A stretch of 64,000 nt of DNA from an uncultured Pelagibacteraceae bacterium (GTDB lineage: Bacteria > Pseudomonadota > Alphaproteobacteria > Pelagibacterales > Pelagibacteraceae). Below, piece after piece: positions 48,701-57,723 of the stretch. The position numbers and the translations under genes are program-made. The notes beneath the pieces are model-generated. The model did no database searches. It saw only the letters and a program-made list of their open reading frames with translations, and was not told where the DNA came from. The stretch is taken from positions 62,001 to 126,000 of the forward strand of contig CACAPU010000001.1 in NCBI GenBank assembly GCA_902534465.1, given 5' to 3'. How positions within the stretch are numbered: position 1 is the stretch's first letter; each line of letters starts with the position of its first letter.

Positions 48701-51105
48701 TACCCTCTCATTTTTTCTCCACTTGGATCATAAAGTGCTTCTTTGATAATTGAACAATTGAATAAATCACCATTAATTTCTACTTGTATTCCATCTTCAG
48801 ATGATAAATTTTTTTGATCTAGATATGAAAAAGCAACACTTTTATTTACAAAATGAGCAAATCCACCTGAAGTTATATACCCAATGCTATTATCTCCCTT
48901 CATTACTGCTTCATTGTTTGTGACATCTATGTCGTTTGTTTGAATTATTAAAGGAACTAATCTATTCGAGCTATTGTCTTGTTTAGCTTTTTCTTTACCA
49001 ATAAATTCTTTGTTCCAATTAATGAAACTTTCTAATCCAGTTTCTTTAGCAGTAAAATCAGGTCGATAGTCTAAAGTCCACGCACCCCAATTTTTCTCTA
49101 GTCTCATAGACATTAAAGCTCTTCCACCAAAAGGTTTAATACCAAATTCTTTTCCCGCCTCCATTAACTCCTCATAAAGTTTAATTTGGAAATGTGGCGC
49201 AACATATATTTCATAACCAAGTTCACCCGTGAATGAAATTCGGTTTATAATTGCTGGAACACCTCCAACAAACATTCTTCTTGAGTCTCTAAATCTAAAT
49301 TTTTCATTAGATACATCGTCTCTAACTATTTTTTCTAAAACTTTTCTCGAATTAGGTCCTGCTATAGATATTCCATGAAATTCATCTGATCTATTTTTAT
49401 ATTCAACATTAAATTTATCTAAATGGCTTTCAAACCAACGTCTATGCATTTCTTGAGCTGCACCTGAACCAAAAACCATAAATTCGTTTTCATCAAGGCA
49501 TGAAACTGTAAGATCGCCACATAATTTTCCTCTATAAGATAACATTGGAGATAACGATATTCTTCCAGGATTTGGAAGCTTACCTGCCATAATATGATCT
49601 AAAAATTTTCTTGCATCTTTTCCTTTAAATTGATGTTTTGAAAAATTAGCAACTTCAATAAAACCAACATTTTCTCTTACATTAATAACTTCTTTGGAGA
49701 CATAATTATGCGATCTAGATCTTTTTATAGTTGGCTCTTCGTATGCATCTTTTTTATCATTTGCAAACCACAAAACATTTTCTAAACCAAAGCTGTCTCC
49801 CATAACCGCTCCTTGTTCTACAAACCGATCATAAAGAGCTGTTGTTTTTTGTTTTCTTCCTTTTGGTAAAGTTTCATTTGGAAATGTCATAATAAATCTT
49901 CGTTCATAATTTTCAGAAGATTTAATTGTTCCGTATTGAGGTGATGCATAATCTCCAAATCTTGCAACATCCATTGCCCAAACATCTATTGATGGTTCTC
50001 CGTCAATTATCCATTCAGCAATACATTTTCCAACTCCTCCTCCTTGACAAAAACCAGCCATTACACCCACTGCTACCCAATAATTTTTCATTCCGGGAAC
50101 AGGTCCAATTAATGGTGATCCATCAGGTCCAAAAGTAAAAGGCCCATTTACAATATTTTTAATTCCTGCCTTTTCTAACGCTGGCATTCTTTCAAAACCT
50201 ATTGCTAATCTATCTTGAATATTATCTAGTTTTGGTTCTAATAACTCATGACCAAAATTCATAGGTGTTCCTTCAACCTTCCATGGTGTTGATTTTGGTT
50301 CATAAGTTCCAAGAAGCATTCCTTTTCCTTCTTGTCTAAAATAAATGTTACCTTCAAAATCAGTTCCAATAGGAATTCTTTGATCACCCATTGCTTCAAT
50401 TTCTGGAATAGCTTCAGTGATTAAGTAGTGATGCTCCATTGGTTGAACTGGTAGATTAATTCCTGCAAGCTGTCCAACTTCTCTTGCCCATAAACCTCCA
50501 GCGTTAATAACTATTTCAGCTTTTATATTGCCCTTGTCAGTTATCACATCCCAACTTCCATCCTCTTTTTGTTTTGTGTCTTTTACAACTGTATGTGTAT
50601 AATATTTTCCACCATGAACTTTTGCTGCTTTAGCAAAAGCATAAGTCACACCTGATGGGTCTACTTCCCCATCAATTGGATCCCACAATGCTAGAAGGTA
50701 TCTTGATGGATCAATTAAAGGATTTTTCTTTTTTACTTCCTCTAAAGAAACAAACTCTTGGTCAAGACCCATATATCTTGCTTTAGACCTCTCTCTTTTT
50801 AAATAATCCGCCCAAACATCATTTGAAGCCAAATAAAATCCCCCACTTGATTTGAATCCAACTGAATGGCCAGACTCTTTTTCAATTTCTTTGTACAATC
50901 CGATTGTATAAGCCATCATTCTAGAAATATTTGGGTCAGATGAAATCACATGTACATTTCCAGCTGCATGCCAAGAGGATCCAGATGTGAGTTCATTTCT
51001 TTCAAGAAGAATACAATCTTTTAAACCAAACTTTGATAAATGATAAAGAATGGAACAGCCTACTACGCCGCCACCTATGATGACTACTTTTGCATGATTT
51101 TGCAT
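48700..51105 (-). CDS. FAD-dependent oxidoreductase + GcvT domain (dimethylglycine dehydrogenase-like)
   Basis: VVIIGGGVVGCSILYHLSKFGLKDCILLERNELTSGSSWHAAGNVHVI; GcvT C-terminus; abuts BHMT. Confidence 0.9.
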   Translation of the reverse strand: MQNHAKVVIIGGGVVGCSILYHLSKFGLKDCILLERNELTSGSSWHAAGNVHVISSDPNISRMMAYTIGLYKEIEKESGHSVGFKSSGGFYLASNDVWADYLKRERSKARYMGLDQEFVSLEEVKKKNPLIDPSRYLLALWDPIDGEVDPSGVTYAFAKAAKVHGGKYYTHTVVKDTKQKEDGSWDVITDKGNIKAEIVINAGGLWAREVGQLAGINLPVQPMEHHYLITEAIPEIEAMGDQRIPIGTDFEGNIYFRQEGKGMLLGTYEPKSTPWKVEGTPMNFGHELLEPKLDNIQDRLAIGFERMPALEKAGIKNIVNGPFTFGPDGSPLIGPVPGMKNYWVAVGVMAGFCQGGGVGKCIAEWIIDGEPSIDVWAMDVARFGDYASPQYGTIKSSENYERRFIMTFPNETLPKGRKQKTTALYDRFVEQGAVMGDSFGLENVLWFANDKKDAYEEPTIKRSRSHNYVSKEVINVRENVGFIEVANFSKHQFKGKDARKFLDHIMAGKLPNPGRISLSPMLSYRGKLCGDLTVSCLDENEFMVFGSGAAQEMHRRWFESHLDKFNVEYKNRSDEFHGISIAGPNSRKVLEKIVRDDVSNEKFRFRDSRRMFVGGVPAIINRISFTGELGYEIYVAPHFQIKLYEELMEAGKEFGIKPFGGRALMSMRLEKNWGAWTLDYRPDFTAKETGLESFINWNKEFIGKEKAKQDNSSNRLVPLIIQTNDIDVTNNEAVMKGDNSIGYITSGGFAHFVNKSVAFSYLDQKNLSSEDGIQVEINGDLFNCSIIKEALYDPSGEKMRG

Positions 51106-51106
51106 G

Positions 51107-52147
51107 TTAGTATTTTACTTCTTTATTGACGTCTTTCAATGTCTTGTCTGTCCCATGGTGAAAATGTTTAGTCATATCTGGCATGTACTTCATGGCAATT
51201 GGTTTTTTACCAACTGCAACAGCCATTTGTCTAACATGATGAGCTTCAGCACCACAACAAATACCGATTAAATTAATTTTTTCTTTAAGACATTCTTTTG
51301 CAAATTCAGCCATTTCAAATCTGTTACAATATAAATTATCTAGAGCAACAGGGAATGCATTTCCTCCAGGAATGCAGTCACATCCGTGATCTGTCTGATT
51401 CAAAAATCCTGGTTCTTCCTCTGTTGTTCTATATGGAACAGGAAGACCTGCAACATGACAGGAAACTTTTTTTCTTATTTTTTTTAAAAGTTTCATGGTC
51501 ATTTCTGGACCTCTATAACAATTCAAACCAACAACATCAGCACCAAGATCTTCAATTATTTTACATGCGTCTTCAGCAGTGTGGCCATCTCTTGTCAAAT
51601 CACCACGAGGTATTGCATAATTGGCAACTGCAATCAAACCTTCATCCTTAATTGCTTTTAAAGCTATCTTCATTTCATCTACCCAATTAATTGTTTCTGC
51701 AACTACAAAGTCAACTCCTGCCTCTTTGGCCCAAAGCACTTGCTCTTCGTACATCTTTTGACATTCTTTGAATGAGTTTTTGTCTTTTGGATCAAAAATA
51801 TTTGTATTAGCAACATCTCCACAAACCATTAAGTCTAAATCTTTAAATTCTTTCGCAGCATCCTTTGCAATTTTAAGTGCATTTTTTTGCATCGGCTCTA
51901 GCAAATGTTCTTTTCCAATAATTCTTAATTTCTCTCTATGTCCATAATAGGTGAAAGCTTGAACAATATCTGAACCAGCTCTAATAAATTCTCTATGTAA
52001 TTGTGTAACTACATCTGGATGCTCTAAAACTACTTCTGGCACAAATGGACCTGCAGAAAGATATCCTCTCCTTTCCATCGCAAATAAATATCCCTCTGCG
52101 AATATAACGGGACCCTCATCTAATCTTGATAATAAATTTTTATTCAT
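51107..52147 (-). CDS. bhmT: Betaine-homocysteine S-methyltransferase-like
   Basis: LDEGPVIFAEGYLFAMERRGYLSAGPFVPEVVLEHPD, VVGLNCYRGPEMTMKLL, LIGICCGAEAHHVRQMA Zn-Cys motif. Confidence 0.88.
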   Translation of the reverse strand: MNKNLLSRLDEGPVIFAEGYLFAMERRGYLSAGPFVPEVVLEHPDVVTQLHREFIRAGSDIVQAFTYYGHREKLRIIGKEHLLEPMQKNALKIAKDAAKEFKDLDLMVCGDVANTNIFDPKDKNSFKECQKMYEEQVLWAKEAGVDFVVAETINWVDEMKIALKAIKDEGLIAVANYAIPRGDLTRDGHTAEDACKIIEDLGADVVGLNCYRGPEMTMKLLKKIRKKVSCHVAGLPVPYRTTEEEPGFLNQTDHGCDCIPGGNAFPVALDNLYCNRFEMAEFAKECLKEKINLIGICCGAEAHHVRQMAVAVGKKPIAMKYMPDMTKHFHHGTDKTLKDVNKEVKY

Positions 52148-52280
52148 ATTTATTTAATAATTTATTTCTAAATAAAGTGAGTTTAAAGACAATTTTAACA
52201 CAACTCAAAGTTGAAACTAGTTTGCAATTTTTCCATCTATATGTTCTGATGATTTATAATTAATTAATTAGGAGATAATA

Positions 52281-53291
52281 ATGAAATTAAAAAGAATCTT
52301 ACTTTCTGCATTATTTGTTTTAGGCGTTACATCTTTCGGTAATGTTGCTAATGCAAAATGTGGAGACATTAGTATTGCTAATATGAACTGGGCTTCTGCA
52401 AACTTCATGGCTGAAGTTGACAAAATCATATTAGAAGAAGGTTATGGATGTAATGTTGAGCTTGTGCCTGGTGCAACTCAGCCAACTTTTGCATCTATGC
52501 AAGAAAAAGGTGAACCAGATGTAGCCCCAGAATTTTGGGCTAACGCTGCAATCATTGCTTTAAATAAAGCAGTTGATGAAGGAAGAATGCACTCACTTAA
52601 TAAAGCACCTATTACTGGTTTAGGTGAAGGATGGTGGGTGTTACCTGCTACTTTAGAAAAACATCCTGAACTTACAACTGCTGAAGCAATTTTGGCAAGA
52701 CCGGATCTATTTCCTCATCCAGAGGATCCATCAAAAGGTGGGTTTCATATTTGTCCTCCAGGATGGAACTGTGAACTAAGTAATAGAAATCTTTACAAAG
52801 CTTTTGACATGGAAGCAAAAGGTTGGGCTATTGTTGAAACAGGTTCTGCTGCAGGATTAGATGGATCAATTGCTAAAGCTGCTGAAAGAGGTGAAAACTG
52901 GTTTGGTTACTATTGGTCACCAACAGCTATCATTGGTAAATATGATATGAGAGCTGTGGACATGGGAGCTTGGGGTGGAAAAGATAACTGGGATAAATGT
53001 ATAGTTTTACCAGAACAAGAATGTGGAGACCCTAAAGCAACTTCATGGACAAAATCTGAAGTTTACACAATCGTAACTGACAATTTCAAAAATACAGCTG
53101 GAAGTGCTGGTATGGATTATTTCAAAAAAAGAACTTATCCAGGTCCAGTAATGAACGGTATGTTAGTTTGGATGGGTGAAAACCAAGCAGAGGGTGCTGA
53201 TGCTGCAATTGAATTCCTAACAAACCAAGAAGATGTTTGGTCTAAGTGGGTTTCAAGTGAAGCTGCTGCAAAAATAAAAAAAGCACTATAA
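52281..53291 (+). CDS. ProX/OpuAC-family ABC substrate-binding protein (betaine/TMAO-type)
   Basis: Signal peptide; ISIANMNWASANFMAEVDKIILEEGYGCNVELVPGATQPTFASM; SD aggaga upstream. Confidence 0.88.
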   Translation: MKLKRILLSALFVLGVTSFGNVANAKCGDISIANMNWASANFMAEVDKIILEEGYGCNVELVPGATQPTFASMQEKGEPDVAPEFWANAAIIALNKAVDEGRMHSLNKAPITGLGEGWWVLPATLEKHPELTTAEAILARPDLFPHPEDPSKGGFHICPPGWNCELSNRNLYKAFDMEAKGWAIVETGSAAGLDGSIAKAAERGENWFGYYWSPTAIIGKYDMRAVDMGAWGGKDNWDKCIVLPEQECGDPKATSWTKSEVYTIVTDNFKNTAGSAGMDYFKKRTYPGPVMNGMLVWMGENQAEGADAAIEFLTNQEDVWSKWVSSEAAAKIKKAL

Positions 53292-53305
53292 TTAGTGTAA
53301 ATATT

Positions 53306-53332
53306 ACTGAACCCGTTTATAACGGGTTCAGT
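53306..53332 (+). promoter_or_regulatory. 12-bp perfect stem-loop between SBP and permease genes
   Basis: ACTGAACCCGTT-TAT-AACGGGTTCAGT, ending 7 nt before the permease ATG at 53340. Confidence 0.85.
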
Positions 53333-53339
53333 TAAAAAA

Positions 53340-54224
53340 ATGGATTTCTTAAATTCGATACCTGTAATGGATAGAACAGCTCTTAGGGAGCTGAAAAAGG
53401 GTATTGATTTAAGTTTTAAAGATTTTTCAAGAGCTTATGGAGATGGAATAGAAAGTTTTTTTGATCCACTACTATATTTTTTAATTTGGTTAGAAAAGTT
53501 ATTAGTAAATAGTCCTTGGCCTTTAGTCATAGGAGCATTTGCTCTGTTGGCTTGGATTGGTTCAAGAAGTATTAAGCTGGTTATAGGAACTGTAATTTGT
53601 TTTCTAATTATAGGTTATTTTGGGATGTGGAAAAATTGTATGGCAACTGTTGCTATAATTTCTGTTTCTACACTTGTCTGTATTGTTGTTGGAATACCTA
53701 TTGGAGTATTAATGTCAAAATCAAGTAGAGCAGAAAAAACTATTCTACCCGTATTGGACATGATGCAAACGATTCCAAGTTTTGTGTATCTAATTCCAAT
53801 AATTATGCTTTTGGGTATCGGAAAAGTCCCTGGTTTATTGGCAGTTTGTATTTATGCTTTACCTCCAGTAGTCAGGCTAACAAATCTTGGGATTAGAGAA
53901 GTAGATAAAGAAACACTTGAGGCAAGTGAAGCATTTGGTGCAACACCTATGCAGAAGTTAAAATCAGTTCAAATACCTCTTTCTCTACCAACTATTTTTG
54001 CAGGTATTAACCAAACAATTATGATGGCTTTAGCCATGGTAGTTATTGCATCTATGATTGGGGTAAAAGGTCTTGGAGTACCTATTTTACAAGCAATTTC
54101 AAATCAGTATTTAGCACTTGGAATGATGAATGGGCTAGCCATAGTTGCTTTAGCAATTATCTTTGATAGGGTAACTCAGAAATATGGTGAGAGAATTCAA
54201 AAGCACAGAGGCCAGAAAAAATAG
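53340..54224 (+). CDS. ProW-family ABC permease
   Basis: DKETLEASEAFGATPMQKLKSVQIPLSLPTIFAGINQTIMMALAMVVIASMIGVKGLG. Confidence 0.92.
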   Translation: MDFLNSIPVMDRTALRELKKGIDLSFKDFSRAYGDGIESFFDPLLYFLIWLEKLLVNSPWPLVIGAFALLAWIGSRSIKLVIGTVICFLIIGYFGMWKNCMATVAIISVSTLVCIVVGIPIGVLMSKSSRAEKTILPVLDMMQTIPSFVYLIPIIMLLGIGKVPGLLAVCIYALPPVVRLTNLGIREVDKETLEASEAFGATPMQKLKSVQIPLSLPTIFAGINQTIMMALAMVVIASMIGVKGLGVPILQAISNQYLALGMMNGLAIVALAIIFDRVTQKYGERIQKHRGQKK

Positions 54225-54286
54225 CTCTGACATTTTAGCTTACGATTTTTCTAGACAGACATTTTAAAATAAATAATTATTCAAAA

Positions 54287-55015
54287 ATGAATTTTTCATT
54301 AGAAATTGGACCTCACACAGATCTTGATACTTTACCTGAAGTTAAAGATGTTTATGTGACTATGCTACCTGGAGGAGATTATAAAGAAACTGCGGATAAA
54401 TCTGGTGACTTGGTTAAGAAAGGATTTAATCCAGTACCCCACTTCCCAGCTAGATCAATAAATAATGAAGAAGAACTTAAAGACTACATTTCGAGATGTA
54501 AAGATTTAGGTGTGAAACAGATATTGGCTATAGGTGGAAGTAGAGACCCAGTTGGAAAATTTGACAGCTCATATCAAATATTAGAGACAGGATTATTTGA
54601 TGGAATTAAGATTGGAATTGCTGGACATCCAGAGGGTAGTCCTGATATATCCGATTCAGAATTAGAAAAAGCAATGATAGATAAAAAGCCTTACGCTGAT
54701 TATATTGTAACCCAATGGTTATTAGATTCTCAGCCTATCGTTGATTTCATTTCTAAACAAACGATACCAGTTCATGTTGGAATAACTGGGCCCATGAAAA
54801 TTTCAAGCTTAATAAAGTTTGCAAATATTGTAGGGGCAAAAAATTCCATTAACTTTCTTAAATCTAATTTTACTAAGGCATTAGATTTATTGAAACCTAA
54901 AGACCCTAATGATCTAATTGGGAAAGTTAAATCGCATACTGATTATTTTCACATTTATACATTCGGCGGCTTGAAGGAAACAAACAAGTGGTTGAAGGAG
55001 AATAACTATGTCTAA
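54287..55015 (+). CDS. Methylenetetrahydrofolate reductase-like protein
   Basis: FSLEIGPHT...DVYVTMLPGGDYKETADKSGDLVKKGFNPVPHFPARSINNEEEL...ILAIGGSRDPVGKF...KIGIAGHPEGSPD. Confidence 0.8.
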   Translation: MNFSLEIGPHTDLDTLPEVKDVYVTMLPGGDYKETADKSGDLVKKGFNPVPHFPARSINNEEELKDYISRCKDLGVKQILAIGGSRDPVGKFDSSYQILETGLFDGIKIGIAGHPEGSPDISDSELEKAMIDKKPYADYIVTQWLLDSQPIVDFISKQTIPVHVGITGPMKISSLIKFANIVGAKNSINFLKSNFTKALDLLKPKDPNDLIGKVKSHTDYFHIYTFGGLKETNKWLKENNYV

Positions 55016-56366
55016 AGAATTTGACTATAGTAAGCTAAGACACGTAACATCAGTAGATCAATCTGATAGAAAAGTGCCTTATAATTTAAGACAAAGCGGA
55101 CCAACAAAAGTTGAAATGTTAATTTCAACACGTGTAAGAAAGTCACCATACTGGCATTTATCAATGCAAGCTGGTTGTTGGAGAGCAACTGTATATAATC
55201 GTATTTACCATCCAAGAGGATATGTAAAACCTGAAGATGGAGGTGCAATGGTTGAGTATGATGCAATTGTTAATCATGTAACAATGTGGAATGTTGCAGT
55301 TGAAAGACAAATTAGAGTGAAGGGTCCTGATGCAGAAAAATTTGTAGACTATGTAATTACAAGAGATGCTACAAAAATTTCTCCAATGAGAGCAAGATAT
55401 GTAATTCTTTGTAATGCATATGGCGGTGTATTAAATGATCCTATACTTTTAAGAATATCAAAAGACGAATTTTGGTTTAGTTTGTCTGATAGTGATATAG
55501 GTCTTTATTTACAGGGTGTAAACTCCGACGAGAGATTTAATGTAGAAATTGATGAGATAGATGTAAGTCCTGTTCAAATTCAAGGACCAAAATCTAAAGC
55601 GTTAATGAAAGATTTATGTGGAGATCAAGTTGATTTTGATAACATGCCCTTCTATGGTTTAGCAGAAGCTAAAGTTGGTGGAAGAAGCTGTGTAATTTCT
55701 CAATCAGGATTCTCAGGTGAAGCAGGTTATGAGATATATTTGAGAGAGTGCACTTTATACGCTGAGGATATGTGGAATGCTGTTCTTGAAGCAGGTAAAA
55801 AACATAGTTTAATGGTAATTGCTCCAGCTCACCATAGAAGAATTCAAGCTGGAATTCTTTCTTGGGGGCAAGATATGGATAATCAACACAATCCATTCCA
55901 ATGTAATTTAGGTTATCAAGTTTCATTATCCGGTAAAGGTGAATGGAATAAAAAAGCTGACTATGTTGGAAAAAAAGCTCTTGAAAAAATGAAAGCTGAT
56001 TTAAAAGCTGGACATAAACCTTATAAACTTCAATTGGTTGGTCTAGAATTAGGTGGAAAGCCAATTGAGGAATACGCTCCTGATTTTTGGTTAATTTCAG
56101 ATGAAGGTGGTGGAGAGCCAATTGGATTTATTACTTCACCTTGGTATCACCCTGAAAAAAAACAAAATATTGCAATGGGATATGTGCCTTTTGATGGAAC
56201 ATTGAACGCAAATGGTTTTCCAAAAGGAAAAGTAGGATCTAAATTCAAGGTACACTTGCCTGAAAAATATTCTGAAACTCCAGGCAAACCGGTAGATGCT
56301 GTAATAGTTGATATACCATTTAAAGAGTCTTACAACGCAAATACGAGAGAAGTTGTAAAAGGTTAA
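55008..56366 (+). CDS. GcvT/DmdA-like aminomethyltransferase-family protein
   Basis: ISTRVRKSPYWHLSMQAGCWRATVYNRIYHPRGY, MWNVAVERQIRVKGPDAEKFVDYVITRDATKI, GFSGEAGYEIYL, AGILSWGQDMD. Confidence 0.85.
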   Translation: MSKEFDYSKLRHVTSVDQSDRKVPYNLRQSGPTKVEMLISTRVRKSPYWHLSMQAGCWRATVYNRIYHPRGYVKPEDGGAMVEYDAIVNHVTMWNVAVERQIRVKGPDAEKFVDYVITRDATKISPMRARYVILCNAYGGVLNDPILLRISKDEFWFSLSDSDIGLYLQGVNSDERFNVEIDEIDVSPVQIQGPKSKALMKDLCGDQVDFDNMPFYGLAEAKVGGRSCVISQSGFSGEAGYEIYLRECTLYAEDMWNAVLEAGKKHSLMVIAPAHHRRIQAGILSWGQDMDNQHNPFQCNLGYQVSLSGKGEWNKKADYVGKKALEKMKADLKAGHKPYKLQLVGLELGGKPIEEYAPDFWLISDEGGGEPIGFITSPWYHPEKKQNIAMGYVPFDGTLNANGFPKGKVGSKFKVHLPEKYSETPGKPVDAVIVDIPFKESYNANTREVVKG

Positions 56367-56373
56367 ATAATTA

Positions 56374-56400
56374 TAAGGGAGGAGCAAAACTTCTCCCTTA
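56374..56400 (+). terminator. Stem-loop downstream of GcvT/DmdA-like gene
   Basis: TAAGGGAGGAG-CAAAA-CTTCTCCCTTA (11 bp incl. one G-U); no T-run, so possibly a 3'-stabiliser. Confidence 0.6.
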
Positions 56401-56406
56401 AAACTT

Positions 56407-56952
56407 ATGCTAGCACAATTTCTAGAGATTTTTTTTAAATCCTTAAAGTTAGATAGAAGCTTATACAAAGATAATAAATACTTTGGAGAAGCTGCAATAT
56501 ATTTTGCAGGTCTTGTAATGATACTGGATGGAGTTGCAGGTGCTGTAGCGGCAAATTCAATTATTAAAACTTCAGTTGGTATTTCTGGTTTGACGGCCCT
56601 TTTAACATGGTTTGTTTGGGCAATTTTTATTTTTGTAATTGGTGTTAAAATTTTTCCTGACAAAGGCAGCAAAGTTCCATTTAAAAAAGTATTAATTGCC
56701 GTAGGATATGCTCACGCACCAGGTTTAATAAGATTTTTTGCAGTTACACCAGACTTAGTTTTGCCAATTATTTTTCTTACACAGTTTTGGATATTTGCGT
56801 CTTTAATTATATCTACAAAGCAAATATTAAATTTAAGGTCTAATCTAAAATCTTTTGGAGTAGTATTTTTATCTTTTCTTATAATTGCTTTTCTCTCAAT
56901 AACATTCATTATAAATAGAATGAACTCAATCCCAGTCAGCAATATAAGTTAA
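56407..56952 (+). CDS. YIP1-family-like membrane protein
   Basis: Multiple TM segments, VGYAHAPGLIRFFAVTPDLVLPIIFLTQFWIFASLIISTKQIL. Confidence 0.65.
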   Translation: MLAQFLEIFFKSLKLDRSLYKDNKYFGEAAIYFAGLVMILDGVAGAVAANSIIKTSVGISGLTALLTWFVWAIFIFVIGVKIFPDKGSKVPFKKVLIAVGYAHAPGLIRFFAVTPDLVLPIIFLTQFWIFASLIISTKQILNLRSNLKSFGVVFLSFLIIAFLSITFIINRMNSIPVSNIS

Positions 56953-57116
56953 AGAGGAAATACAGTCTTTGAGGTTCTACAAGATTTGCACAACTTGTAT
57001 CCTGTCAAAATTAAATTTTGTGTAACACTTTCATCTTCTTTATGACATTCTTCACAAATCTCGTCTAAATCTTTTAAATTTTTCTCCAAAAAATCATCTT
57101 TTTTTTTATCAGTCAT
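56949..57116 (-). CDS. 55-aa CxxC/CxxC putative zinc-ribbon miniprotein, not in supplied ORF track
   Basis: Translated by hand: MTDKKKDDFLEKNLKDLDEICEECHKEDESVTQNLILTGYKLCKSCRTSKTVFPL*; 8-nt overlap (ATGACTGA) with upstream DUF3726-like CDS. Confidence 0.7.
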   Translation of the reverse strand: MTDKKKDDFLEKNLKDLDEICEECHKEDESVTQNLILTGYKLCKSCRTSKTVFPL

Positions 57117-57717
57117 TATCTGTTAAACCAGCCCCTGCAGTTCTTGATTTAGACTCCTCGCTTTCCTCAACATAAGTTTTAATTGAAAGTTTATGCATTT
57201 CTAACCATTCGTCCTCGGAGAAGTTATTTTTATTATCTAAAAATTTAATATTTATTTTGTCTGATTTTTCTAAAATATCCCCACTTAAATAATTAGAATA
57301 AATAGATTCATTAAAATTAAACAAAAACTCTTTATTGTCCATTTTTAAGAATATTCTTTTACCAATAATCTCTGACGCCCTACTCAAAAAAGATAAAAAT
57401 ATCAGAGGAAAAGCTATTTTATTAATTTCAATTTCATTAAATTTTAAAATTACAGGAGATTGATCATAAAAATTTAACCCACAAAGTATCGGACAATAAT
57501 ATCCTTTTGCTGTATTTGAAGGAGAAATTTCTCCAATATTTTCAAAGTTACTAATATTATAAATTTTAAAGTATTGGTTAAGATTTTTAAGTCCTGGCAA
57601 ACCAAACATTTCAAGCAATCTTATATTTTTTCCAACTTCCTCAGAAATACCCCATGAAAAACCTTTAGCCTTAGTTGCTCTTTTAATTGTAGTTTCTATC
57701 TCGCTATAACTTCTCAT
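57109..57717 (-). CDS. DUF3726-like protein
   Basis: SYSEIETTIKRATKAKGFSWGISEEVGKNIRLLEMFGLPGLKNL...GYYCPILCGLNFYDQ. Confidence 0.65.
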   Translation of the reverse strand: MRSYSEIETTIKRATKAKGFSWGISEEVGKNIRLLEMFGLPGLKNLNQYFKIYNISNFENIGEISPSNTAKGYYCPILCGLNFYDQSPVILKFNEIEINKIAFPLIFLSFLSRASEIIGKRIFLKMDNKEFLFNFNESIYSNYLSGDILEKSDKINIKFLDNKNNFSEDEWLEMHKLSIKTYVEESEESKSRTAGAGLTDND

Positions 57718-57723
57718 ACGAAA

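Noticed and set aside
51298-51651. Antisense ORFs in the track (e.g. 51298..51651 +, 55669..56121 -, 12010..12441 -, 35398..35769 -)
   Set aside because: They lie wholly inside well-supported CDSs on the other strand and have low-complexity, His/Leu/Gln-rich translations typical of shadow ORFs in AT-rich DNA
52148-52280. Possible SAM-responsive riboswitch in the BHMT/ProX divergent intergenic region
   Set aside because: SAM-V elements are known upstream of bhmT in SAR11, so I looked on the minus strand; I see small palindromes (CAACTCAAAGTTG, AAACTAGTTT) but no convincing pseudoknot core. A cmsearch with SAM-II/SAM-V models would settle it
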